From Megasphaera coli (lineage in GTDB: Bacteria; Bacillota; Negativicutes; Veillonellales; Megasphaeraceae): a stretch of DNA of 64,000 bases. The translations under genes and the position numbers were made by a program. This document shows, one piece after another, positions 26,216 through 34,277 of this stretch. Each line of letters opens with the position of its first letter. Positions within the stretch are counted from its first letter, which is position 1. The notes below the pieces were generated by a model, which worked only from the letters and a program-made list of their open reading frames with translations, did no database searches and had not been told where the DNA came from. The stretch spans positions 40,088 through 104,087 of the forward strand of contig NZ_FMIY01000001.1 of the NCBI RefSeq assembly GCF_900095855.1, in the 5' to 3' direction.

Positions 26216-26995
26216 ATGAATACTGCGCCCTTTCTGGAAGTTGATCATTTATACATAAAGACGACGGAAAAATCAATTCTTCGCAACTTTCACTGTTCCG
26301 TAAGACGCCGAGAAATACTTGCCGTCGTCGGCCCTTCAGGCTGCGGCAAGACCACGTTTCTCCGCTTTCTCGGCGGTCTCCTCAAGCCGGAGTTTACGGC
26401 CAATTACACGCAGTTTCGCATAGACGGCGAACCTGCAGACGGCTGCCTTGCATCGCCATACAGGCAGCTCCTCTTTCAAAATGCGGCGGCTACGCTCGCG
26501 CCGCTGCGAACGGTCAAGAAGCAGCTCCTCGACTTCTACCGATTCAACGTCAAAAAACCGGAATCCCCGGACATTGTTCAAAACAGATTGGCTGCAGCTG
26601 CGAAGACCCTAGGTCTGTCGCCGGCAGATTTGGAAAAATATCCGCTTGAGCTGTCCGGCGGCATGGCCCAACGGGCAGCCGTCCTCTTCCCCTTTCTCGT
26701 ACCGCCGAAGCTGCTTTTGGCAGATGAACCGACAGCTTCCGTCGATTCCCTTACAGAAGTGAAAATGGCCGCATCCCTGCGGCAACTGCGGCAATACGGC
26801 ACAACAATCGTCGTGGTCACGCACAATCTCCGTTTAGCCGCTTTTTTAGCAGACTCTTTACTCATTTGCCATAACGGACGCATAGAGGACTACGGCACGA
26901 AAAATGAAATACTGCACGCACCTCATTCTGTCTATACGAAAGAACTGCTCCGCCTGGCCGACATCGGCAGGGATATACATGCTCTTATCAGTTAA
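26216..26995 (+). CDS. ABC transporter ATP-binding protein (NikD/CntD-like)
   Basis: A 259-residue ATPase with Walker A GPSGCGKTT, Q-loop LLFQNAAATL, signature LSGGMAQRA, Walker B LLLADEPT and switch His in VVVTHN. Length and position match NikD/DppD-like subunits without the extended C-terminal oligopeptide-binding tail. It follows the binding protein by 10 bp with AAGGAG before the ATG. Confidence 0.87.
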   Translation: MNTAPFLEVDHLYIKTTEKSILRNFHCSVRRREILAVVGPSGCGKTTFLRFLGGLLKPEFTANYTQFRIDGEPADGCLASPYRQLLFQNAAATLAPLRTVKKQLLDFYRFNVKKPESPDIVQNRLAAAAKTLGLSPADLEKYPLELSGGMAQRAAVLFPFLVPPKLLLADEPTASVDSLTEVKMAASLRQLRQYGTTIVVVTHNLRLAAFLADSLLICHNGRIEDYGTKNEILHAPHSVYTKELLRLADIGRDIHALIS

Positions 26996-27719
26996 TCACC
27001 TGACTAAAACATACTGCGCCCGCAACAATATAACCTACGCCTTGAAGAATATTTCCTTTTCATTGGACAAAGGCGAAAAACTGGCGCTCATCGGTGAAAG
27101 CGGCTCCGGAAAAACTACATTGGCACGTACAATCTGTCTGCTCTCACCGGCAACGGGCGGACAAATATTTTTCGGCGATACGGCTATTACGGGCGCTTCA
27201 AAAAAAGAAAAGCGCCGCCTCTGCAGAGATATTCGCCTTATTTCACAAAACCCCTTTCTCTCTTTTCACCCGCGTTATACCTTATCTGACAGTATTTGCG
27301 CCGTGTTGAATAATTACGGACTTTCCAAAACCGCAGCAGAACTGCCGCAGCTCATGACGGAATTGGAGCTTAATGAAACCGTACTGCGCCGTTATCCGCA
27401 CGAAGTAAGCGGCGGCGAATGCCAACGAGCCGCTATTTTGCGCGCCCTGTGCGTAAAGCCGCGGCTTCTCATTTGCGATGAAATAACGGAATCACTCGAT
27501 CTGCCCCTGCGTGCCTCCGTTACGCACCTGCTCGACAGGTTGTGCTGCAGCCGTACTGTTGCCTGTATCTTTATTACGCATGACATTCGTACGGCCCTTC
27601 GGTTTGCGCCGCGTGTCCTCGTCCTCAAAGAGGGTAAAATAGACTTTTCCGGCTCGGCCAGGGAATTTTTATCCTGTCCCACGGTATACACAAAAGAATT
27701 GCTCATGTCGCTCATTTAG
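26979..27719 (+). CDS. ABC transporter ATP-binding protein (NikE/CntF-like)
   Basis: A 246-residue second ATPase with Walker A GESGSGKTT, signature VSGGECQRA and switch His in FITHD. The Walker B/D-loop reads LLICDEITESLD, where the usual DEPTSALD has Pro to Ile and Ala to Glu changes; catalytic Glu is kept. The start at 26979 overlaps the previous gene by 17 bp and has AGGGA upstream, and it gives the standard N-terminus MLLSVNHLTKTY. Last gene of the operon; the next gene has its own promoter. Confidence 0.86.
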   Translation: MLLSVNHLTKTYCARNNITYALKNISFSLDKGEKLALIGESGSGKTTLARTICLLSPATGGQIFFGDTAITGASKKEKRRLCRDIRLISQNPFLSFHPRYTLSDSICAVLNNYGLSKTAAELPQLMTELELNETVLRRYPHEVSGGECQRAAILRALCVKPRLLICDEITESLDLPLRASVTHLLDRLCCSRTVACIFITHDIRTALRFAPRVLVLKEGKIDFSGSAREFLSCPTVYTKELLMSLI

Positions 27720-27738
27720 AAAGCCTGCCGCAGCATAC

Positions 27739-27767
27739 TTGTTTTATATCACAATATGGCGTATAGT
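27739..27767 (+). promoter_or_regulatory. Probable promoter of the MFS transporter gene
   Basis: TTGTTT (27739-27744), 17-bp spacer, TATAGT (27762-27767). Confidence 0.5.
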
Positions 27768-27825
27768 TATGGTGTTTATAGGGACGGGAACGCATGTCGC
27801 CCGAAAGAGAGGTATGGTGTTATAA

Positions 27826-29061
27826 ATGGCTTCAGAACGTCTTTGGACCCGTGATTTTATTTGTATTACGGCAATCAACTTTTTGCTCTACATGATTTAC
27901 TATCAGCTCATGCTCTGGTCGACCGTGTACGCACAGGCGGCATGGCATGTTTCACTCAGCGAAGCCGGTCTGGCATCGGGTATTTTTATTATCGGCGCTC
28001 TTATTTCCCGCGTCATTACCGGGCGTTTTGTCGATATTACGGGGCGTAAGCGGATTTTGTTTGCCGGTGCGGTTATTTATTTCGCCGCCCTGCCCTTTTA
28101 CTTCATTGCCTCATCTTTAAGTACATTTATGATCGTCCGCTGCGTACATGGAGTGGCTTACGGTATATCCGCCACGGCGGCCAGCACGGTCGTCGGCGCC
28201 CTTGTACCGGCAGCACGGCGCGGCGAAGGCATCGGTTATTATGCCTTGGGCAATACGGTAGCATCCGCTTTGGGGCCCTTTCTCGGCATCGTCCTCAGCC
28301 GCGGCGGCAACTACTTCTTCAATTTGTACGAATGTCTTTTTCTTTCCGCCGTTATCGTCTTCTTAACCTTGTCCCTGCACACGCCGGAACACGTTACAAC
28401 CGAAACGGAACGGGAAGCGTTACATCATTTATCGGCGCGAAGCTTTATTTTGGAAAAGGCCCTGCCCATTTCATGTATTTCCTTCTTCTGCGGTGTCGTC
28501 TACTCGGCAGTTCTCAGCTTTATGGGCTCTTACGCCGACTCACTCGGACTCATTACGGGCGGCACGCTCTTCTTCTTCGCCTATGCCCTGTCTTCCTTCT
28601 TGAGCCGTCCCGTTACGGGGCGTATTCTCGATCGCTCGGGCGGTAATATCGTCATGTACCCGACCCTGATTTTCCTCGGCCTGTGCATGCTCTTCGTCGC
28701 CTTTGCCTCAAGCAGCCTGTACTTTATCATCGGCGGACTCCTCCTGGGACTAAGCTTCAGCACCATGACCTCGGCCGGCCAGGCCTTGGCTATTCACGGC
28801 GTGTCGGATGCACAGATAGGCTTGGCAACGTCCACCTTTTTTGCGCTCACCGACTTGGGCATCGGCATCGGACCCTATCCCCTCGGTCTGACAGTCTCTC
28901 TTTGGGGCTTTTCGGGAGTTTACTTCGTCGCTGCCGCCATTGCATTCTTATCCATTCCGTTATATTATGTCCTGATTACGAAAAATCACATGTTTACGCC
29001 GCGATGGATGCGCATTATGCAGCACCGCAAAGAGCTGACGGACAAACACAGGGAAAAATAA
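27826..29061 (+). CDS. Major facilitator superfamily transporter
   Basis: A 411-residue inner-membrane protein with about twelve helices and the MFS motif A region GRFVDITGRKRILFAG after helix 2, with a degenerate second copy GRILDRSGG. No substrate-specific motif is recognised. It lies downstream of the nickel/peptide-type ABC operon in the same direction but behind its own promoter. Because metallophore systems pair an importer with an MFS exporter (CntE), an export role is possible; no metallophore synthesis gene is present, so this remains weak inference. GAGAGGT precedes the ATG and a strong terminator follows. Confidence 0.85.
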   Translation: MASERLWTRDFICITAINFLLYMIYYQLMLWSTVYAQAAWHVSLSEAGLASGIFIIGALISRVITGRFVDITGRKRILFAGAVIYFAALPFYFIASSLSTFMIVRCVHGVAYGISATAASTVVGALVPAARRGEGIGYYALGNTVASALGPFLGIVLSRGGNYFFNLYECLFLSAVIVFLTLSLHTPEHVTTETEREALHHLSARSFILEKALPISCISFFCGVVYSAVLSFMGSYADSLGLITGGTLFFFAYALSSFLSRPVTGRILDRSGGNIVMYPTLIFLGLCMLFVAFASSSLYFIIGGLLLGLSFSTMTSAGQALAIHGVSDAQIGLATSTFFALTDLGIGIGPYPLGLTVSLWGFSGVYFVAAAIAFLSIPLYYVLITKNHMFTPRWMRIMQHRKELTDKHREK

Positions 29062-29065
29062 AAAT

Positions 29066-29115
29066 GATATAAGAAAGAAGGGGCACTTCGAAAAGTACCC
29101 CTTCTTTCTTATATC
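29066..29115. terminator. Long bidirectional terminator hairpin
   Basis: An 18-bp perfect stem (29066-29083 with 29098-29115) topped by a 4-bp ACTT/AAGT stem and CGAA loop, between the convergent MFS and dps genes. Confidence 0.9.
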
Positions 29116-29135
29116 CAAGCTGAAGAGCTCACAGC

Positions 29136-29573
29136 TTACTTCGTTAAAGACGCTTTCATGAACCACAGCTGCTTTGCATAATATGCAACATGGTCTTCCA
29201 TCATGTTGGCAAGAGCAAAGTTATCTTCCTCTTCCGCTTCTTTACGGATGGCAAGAGCTGCATCACGCATGACTTCCATGTCTTTACGGGCGATTTCTAA
29301 CGCTTCCGCAATAGGATATTCTTTAGCGGGAACTTCTTCAATGGATGTCAGCTTCAGGTATTCCGCTACGGAAACGATGGGCATTTGTTCCTGCATCTTA
29401 ACAAGTTCCGCTACGGCATCGTAATAGTCAAAGTACGTATCGTAAATGCTTTCCAAATATTCGTGTACATTCTTAAAGCTCGGACCTACCACGTTAAAAT
29501 GAAGATTATGTGTTTTTACATTCAAAACGGCTAAGTTTGCAAGATACTTGTTTACACTGTCTAAGTTTTTCAT
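29136..29573 (-). CDS. dps: Dps-family ferritin-like iron/DNA-protection protein
   Basis: A 145-residue Dps-like protein. The intersubunit ferroxidase ligands are visible in KTHNLHFNVVG (His), and SIYDTYFDYYDAVAE (Asp and Glu in the DxxxDxxxE pattern). Dps dodecamers oxidise and store iron and protect DNA from peroxide. There is no Lys-rich N-terminal tail of the DNA-binding type. Ribosome binding site AGGAGG precedes the ATG. It is monocistronic and divergent from the HxlR-type regulator; the shared operator overlaps its -35. Confidence 0.9.
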   Translation of the reverse strand: MKNLDSVNKYLANLAVLNVKTHNLHFNVVGPSFKNVHEYLESIYDTYFDYYDAVAELVKMQEQMPIVSVAEYLKLTSIEEVPAKEYPIAEALEIARKDMEVMRDAALAIRKEAEEEDNFALANMMEDHVAYYAKQLWFMKASLTK

Positions 29574-29622
29574 TTTTACTACCTCCTAATACTACTAACG
29601 GAGAATAATCCTCCTAAAGTAT

Positions 29623-29651
29623 ATTGTAATAGTATTGATTTAAATTTTCAA
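29623..29651 (-). promoter_or_regulatory. Promoter of dps
   Basis: TTGAAA (complement of 29646-29651), 17-bp spacer, TACAAT (complement of 29623-29628). Confidence 0.75.
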
Positions 29652-29669
29652 CTAACAATTTTGTTCGTT
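29650..29669. promoter_or_regulatory. 20-bp imperfect palindrome, likely operator for the HxlR-type regulator
   Basis: AAC.AACAA-TT-TTGTT.GTT, symmetric except for one base in each arm and the 2-bp centre. It touches the dps -35 and lies in the divergent intergenic region, so binding should block dps transcription and probably autoregulate the regulator. Confidence 0.6.
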
Positions 29670-29721
29670 ATATGATAAGCTAGTCGGTAAGAACACTTGT
29701 TACGCTGAAGGAGGTCCGTCA

Positions 29722-30018
29722 ATGAAAAAGTTTAACGCAAACTTCATCAACATCCAGGACGTACTCCGTTCTAAATGGGTGCCTGAAATTTTAATTTCTA
29801 TTGAAAACGGCTGTACGTCTTTCTCTTCCATCCTGATAAATGTTCCTTATTTAAGCCAGACAGAATTGACACGAAAAATAAAACTGCTCCTTCACAACGG
29901 CCTCATCGAAAAAGCCGAAGCAGGCACGTACGCACTAAGGCCCTTCGGCAAGGATCTCCTGCATATACTGATCTGTATTCAGCAGCTAAACGAAAAGTAC
30001 AACCTCAATACGGAATAA
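29722..30018 (+). CDS. HxlR-family winged-helix transcriptional regulator
   Basis: A 98-residue protein with the HxlR-like layout SKWVPEILISIENG, then SQTELTRKIKLLLHNGLIEKA as recognition and wing region. The canonical FxELxR segment is modified (FSSILINVPYLSQTELTRKI). There is no conserved redox Cys near the N-terminus of the HypR type; the only cysteines are at about residues 31 and 87. GAAGGAGG precedes the ATG. It is divergent from dps and probably regulates it in response to redox or metal state. Its stop lies 3 bp from the convergent yhaN stop with no terminator between. Confidence 0.78.
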   Translation: MKKFNANFINIQDVLRSKWVPEILISIENGCTSFSSILINVPYLSQTELTRKIKLLLHNGLIEKAEAGTYALRPFGKDLLHILICIQQLNEKYNLNTE

Positions 30019-30021
30019 GTG

Positions 30022-33006
30022 TTACTCTGCAGCTGCTTGAATAGTCCCTTTAGAAATTTCAAATACATGCACTGTATCCGTTTCTCCGGCCAATTCACCT
30101 CGCACGACTTCTGCGAGACGCCGCGTTTCTTCAGAGCACGTAAAAAGGAAAATCTGTTCTTCTTTGCCCATGTCCGCCAAAAAGCGGAGCGCTTCCTTTT
30201 GCCGTTCTTCGTCAAAGCGGACGAGAATATCATCGAGAATGAGCGGCATAGGCTCGATTTGGTGCGAAAAGGCCACGGCCAGACTGACGCGAACGGCCAA
30301 GTAAATTTGATCGCCCAACCCGCTGCTCCACTGCTTTTCCGGGATACGCCGCTGCATGCCGTCTACGGCAAAGAGTTGGCGCCCGTCAAAGGTAGCCTGC
30401 AAGGTATACCGGCCGCCCGTCATGAGGGACAGGTATTCACCCGCTTTGCGAATGACGACGGGTTGCCGCACCCGCTCGTAATAAGACTGTGCTTCGCGCA
30501 GCATGTACTGTGCGTACAAATAAGTAAGCCAGTCGTCAACATTCCTATCCAGGTCTGCACGAAGGGCCTGCTTTTTCTGCAAGAGTTTTTCCCCCGTATC
30601 GCTTTTGGCCATGGCGCTCAGCCGTTCTACAACAGAACCGCGCCGTTCGGCAATAGCAGCCAACTTCCGTTCACAAGCGGCAATCCGCTCTTCATACGCC
30701 GCCTGTTCATCTTGCCAGTCTTTCAGATTGCGTGTCTTCAGTTCCCGTTGCAGGGCGCTGAAATTTTTCGGCGACTTCGCAATGAGGCGAATATGCGCTT
30801 CCGACTGTTCATACACTTCCTTGTATTGGCAAAAACGCCGATACTGCAGGACTTTATTGCGAAACTCTCCGGCACTGTGGCAATTCGCTTGTCGCAATAC
30901 TTCCTGCTGCCGGTCAAGACGAATCTGTTTTTCTTTTTCCAACGCGTCAAGGCGCGCCTGTTCTTCTTTGCGCTGCCGTTCCTGCTCCTTGGCCACTTCC
31001 GCCTGAACTTGTATGTGCTGCCATTCTTTATATACGTCCTCCATCGCAGCCGGCGTGAGGGCTTTTTTTATGGAAATTTCCCGGAAAAGCTGTTCCCCTT
31101 TATCGGCGATGCGGCCGACACGTTGCTCCAATACGGCCCGCTCCGCTTCCCAGGCTTTTTCTTCCCGGTCGAGGCGCTGCCACTGCTCCCATATTGTCTT
31201 CGCCTCCGTCAGCCGATCCGCCTGAAGACGAATAAATCCGGATTGCTGCTGCCAGGCCTGCCATTCGCCGCGAATCTTGCCGATTCGCTCTGCCCAGGCC
31301 TCTCCTTCACGGCTCCACTTCGTGTACATGGCTTGATACATATCCTGTTGTTCCCGCTCCCACGACTCGCGTGTAGAACGGGTCTGCCAGTCGAGATATT
31401 CCTTGCGCAGGCCCTCGAGACCGTGCTGCCAGGTTTCATTGTCGTCTCCGCCGCACGACGTAAGGCCGTAGTTTTTCGCAAAGGTGTCAAGTTTTTTGTT
31501 AATTCGCTCCATGTCCGCTTCTAAAGCCAGCGACCGTTTCGATTTTCTCGTCGTCGCCTGTCTGTACTTGTAAAAGAATGCGCCCGCTCCCGCGAACGCC
31601 GCAGCGGCACCGGCATATATGACAGCCAATGCATATGCAGTTGCCGCGTAACACAGGGCAACGGCAGCAGTAACGCACAAAACCGCCAAGGCCGCAAATC
31701 CGTAGGCATGTTGTTCCGGCTCGGCCTGTACCCAGGCAAGCAGTTCGGCCGTCTTTTTCCGTTCCAGCAGGATTTCCTGAGCAGAGGCTAAATTTTTCCC
31801 CAATTCCTGCCACTGCGTCTTTGTCCTCACGGGCTCATTTATAGCAGGCACCTGCGCCGTATCAGGCAAGGTCGGTTTAGCGGCACGCCACTTTTCTTCA
31901 CCCCGCGTTTGCTGTTCCAAATTCATAGCAACAGTCAATCCGCTTTCCCAGTCAACGGCTGTCGGCACGGCGCCATCCAACCACTCGCGCAATTGCCGGG
32001 TCGCCCGGTTCTTATCAAGCTGCCGGTCTCTGTCGCTATCCGCATTTTCCGCAAGTTTAGCACAATCTTGCCGCCACTGCGGCAACTGCTCATGCAGTTC
32101 TTCAATTTGTGCCGCCGCCGCAAACCAGTGATTCCACTCATCTTTAAAACCGGAGGCTTCAGAGCGGTTCCTTTTTAATTCCCTTATTTGTTCATCATAC
32201 AGGGTAATCTTATCTTCCAGCTCCGTAAAGCGCTGCGCCCCGTCGGCAGGAAATTGCGCGACATCGGCCAGTTCCTGCATATACCGCCGCGCCTCCTGAC
32301 CGCGCTTATACACATTCCAAGCGGTAATGGGCATGGCTGTCCGTTCCAACTGCTGCTTGTACTCTTCTATTTCAAGCCGCACTTTCCGTTCTTCTTCATG
32401 GGTCCCGTTTTCTTCTCCCTGAAGGGCCGCAAATTCTTCTTCATCATAGGCCAGGCGATCAATTTGAAGATCCACGTCGTGCTGCGCCGACAACAACATA
32501 TTGATCGGCTTTTTCCCCTGAGGCGATGCAACGAAGAGTTCTCCCATAAGTCGCTGTAAGTCACGGCTCGTCACGCCCATGCGCACGCCGCTTTCAATGC
32601 TGAAAAAGTGACTGCGCACGGACTCGTTGGAAAGAATTTTGAAGCCTTGCAAATCTTCCAATCCGACGGCAAATATTTTGTCATACGTAGTCCGCTCCAA
32701 GTCATGCCACCACAAGGCTGCAGGCTCTTCGTGGATGAGCATGTCGCCGTCGGCAATATACGATTCTTTCTCGTTACGGTAAATACGGTATTCCCGGCCG
32801 TTTTCGCGGCGTATATCCATGTGGCCGAAGCAGCCCTTCCACTCACCGCGCAAATAGCCGAAAAACATGGAGCGCACGTACTTCATGAGCGTCGTCTTGC
32901 CGCTTTCGTTACGGCCGTGTATGACGATTAAGCCACGTTCGGGCGGATTCCACATGACATTATGGTATATACCGAAATCGTCCAAATTCATTTGTATGAT
33001 TTTCAT
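30022..33006 (-). CDS. YhaN-like SMC/Rad50-type ATPase
   Basis: A 994-residue SbcC/Rad50-like protein. The N-terminal Walker A is HGRNESGKTTLMKYV near residue 30; long coiled coils fill the centre, interrupted near residues 430-470 by a hydrophobic segment (FAALAVLCVTAAVALCYAAT) that may be membrane-embedded, as in Bacillus YhaN. The C-terminal signature SSGLGDQIYLAVRVSLA and Walker B PLILDDILVRFD complete the ATPase. It pairs with the YhaO nuclease encoded upstream (5-bp gap) in DNA end processing. GAGGATAACGGG precedes the ATG at 33006. Confidence 0.88.
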   Translation of the reverse strand: MKIIQMNLDDFGIYHNVMWNPPERGLIVIHGRNESGKTTLMKYVRSMFFGYLRGEWKGCFGHMDIRRENGREYRIYRNEKESYIADGDMLIHEEPAALWWHDLERTTYDKIFAVGLEDLQGFKILSNESVRSHFFSIESGVRMGVTSRDLQRLMGELFVASPQGKKPINMLLSAQHDVDLQIDRLAYDEEEFAALQGEENGTHEEERKVRLEIEEYKQQLERTAMPITAWNVYKRGQEARRYMQELADVAQFPADGAQRFTELEDKITLYDEQIRELKRNRSEASGFKDEWNHWFAAAAQIEELHEQLPQWRQDCAKLAENADSDRDRQLDKNRATRQLREWLDGAVPTAVDWESGLTVAMNLEQQTRGEEKWRAAKPTLPDTAQVPAINEPVRTKTQWQELGKNLASAQEILLERKKTAELLAWVQAEPEQHAYGFAALAVLCVTAAVALCYAATAYALAVIYAGAAAAFAGAGAFFYKYRQATTRKSKRSLALEADMERINKKLDTFAKNYGLTSCGGDDNETWQHGLEGLRKEYLDWQTRSTRESWEREQQDMYQAMYTKWSREGEAWAERIGKIRGEWQAWQQQSGFIRLQADRLTEAKTIWEQWQRLDREEKAWEAERAVLEQRVGRIADKGEQLFREISIKKALTPAAMEDVYKEWQHIQVQAEVAKEQERQRKEEQARLDALEKEKQIRLDRQQEVLRQANCHSAGEFRNKVLQYRRFCQYKEVYEQSEAHIRLIAKSPKNFSALQRELKTRNLKDWQDEQAAYEERIAACERKLAAIAERRGSVVERLSAMAKSDTGEKLLQKKQALRADLDRNVDDWLTYLYAQYMLREAQSYYERVRQPVVIRKAGEYLSLMTGGRYTLQATFDGRQLFAVDGMQRRIPEKQWSSGLGDQIYLAVRVSLAVAFSHQIEPMPLILDDILVRFDEERQKEALRFLADMGKEEQIFLFTCSEETRRLAEVVRGELAGETDTVHVFEISKGTIQAAAE

Positions 33007-33011
33007 ACCCG

Positions 33012-34277
33012 TTATCCTCTGTTATCTTCCAAAAGACGCTGCATACCCAGCCACTTCGCCCGTTCAAAAGCTGCACGCAGGCGCGCGTCCGAAAGTTCTC
33101 TGCCGTATGCGCCGAAGCGTTCGAACTCCGGCCGTTCCGTAAAAATACGCCGCAACAATTCCGACTTCTCCTCATCCCCCAAAGAATCTATCTGCTCGGC
33201 TATATTCAGGTAATCACCGACCGTATCGGGTAATTTGCTCCGCTCGGCAAGATTTATTTTCGGCCGTGCTCCGTTACGGATAGCCACAACCATAACGAAG
33301 GCATATTTACCTTCTTCATCTTCTTGCCAGCTGTTAATCCAGTACTGCACAGATTCGGGATTATTAATGACTCTGTACATGCTGCCGGCACCGATAAAAT
33401 TAACCGTCAAAAAGACGGGCTTTCCCGCTTCACGGCGAATCTTTTCCTTTGCTATACGCACGGATTCGCGCAAGGCCGATACGGATTCGATCGTGTCAAT
33501 GGGAATATCAATCTTTTCCCAACGGGCAACGCTTGTATCGACAAAGCGCAGCTCCGCCGTGCCGTGCGGGCCGACTTCCACATAATAGCAGCCGCGCGCC
33601 CCCGTCTCCGTTTGATCTGTCCCCTGCGTATTGCCGGCATACACGATGTACGGCTCTTCCGAAAGCACTTGCCTTTTGTGCACGTGCCCCAAGGCCCAAT
33701 AATCCATACCGCTTTCCTTTAAGTCCTGCAACGTACAGGGCGCATAAGGTGAGGCGGCATCTCCCACCTGCGTATGCAGCAGCCCGACGGCATAGCGGTC
33801 GCCTTCACGGCGCCGCATGTGTCGCGCCGCATTATCCCGAAACTCGCGATACTCATAACTTTGACCGTACACGGCGGCAGCTTCTTCTCCGTTTACAAAA
33901 ATGGGCACCCGTTCGGCCTTATCCGTCGCGAAGACATGCACATTGGAAGGAAAGGGAATTTTAGCCTGCCATGACGACTTGGGATCATGGTTGCCCAGAA
34001 CAATGTACACGGGAATCTCATGTACGGCCAGTTTATGCAAGAGGCGGACAAAATCAAGTTGTGCCGCCAGATTATGCGTAGCGCTGTTATAAATATCGCC
34101 GGCAATAAGGAGTGCATGCACGCGCTTATCTATGGCAAGCCGGACGACCTTTTGAAAAGCCCGCAGCGGCGCGTTGCCGATAATCCGTTCCCACCGGTCA
34201 TCAAGCGGCGCAAGACCGCCGAAAGGGCAGCCCAAATGTAAGTCGCCGCAGTGAATAAAACGTAGTGTTTCAACCAT
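33012..34277 (-). CDS. YhaO/SbcD-like metallophosphoesterase (DNA repair nuclease)
   Basis: A 421-residue calcineurin-like phosphoesterase with the motif series GDLHLG, GDIYN, LGNHDP, LLHTQVG and GHVHKRQ, which bind two metals, followed by a C-terminal capping region. It matches YhaO/SbcD/Mre11 nucleases that work with SMC-like ATPases. Its start overlaps the end of the MocR gene by 8 bp, and yhaN follows after 5 bp, so nuclease and ATPase are made together. Confidence 0.9.
   Translation of the reverse strand: MVETLRFIHCGDLHLGCPFGGLAPLDDRWERIIGNAPLRAFQKVVRLAIDKRVHALLIAGDIYNSATHNLAAQLDFVRLLHKLAVHEIPVYIVLGNHDPKSSWQAKIPFPSNVHVFATDKAERVPIFVNGEEAAAVYGQSYEYREFRDNAARHMRRREGDRYAVGLLHTQVGDAASPYAPCTLQDLKESGMDYWALGHVHKRQVLSEEPYIVYAGNTQGTDQTETGARGCYYVEVGPHGTAELRFVDTSVARWEKIDIPIDTIESVSALRESVRIAKEKIRREAGKPVFLTVNFIGAGSMYRVINNPESVQYWINSWQEDEEGKYAFVMVVAIRNGARPKINLAERSKLPDTVGDYLNIAEQIDSLGDEEKSELLRRIFTERPEFERFGAYGRELSDARLRAAFERAKWLGMQRLLEDNRG

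Noticed and set aside
30019..31524. A 501-codon plus-strand frame opposite yhaN.
   Set aside because: Antisense shadow of a conserved ATPase; composition is not protein-like.
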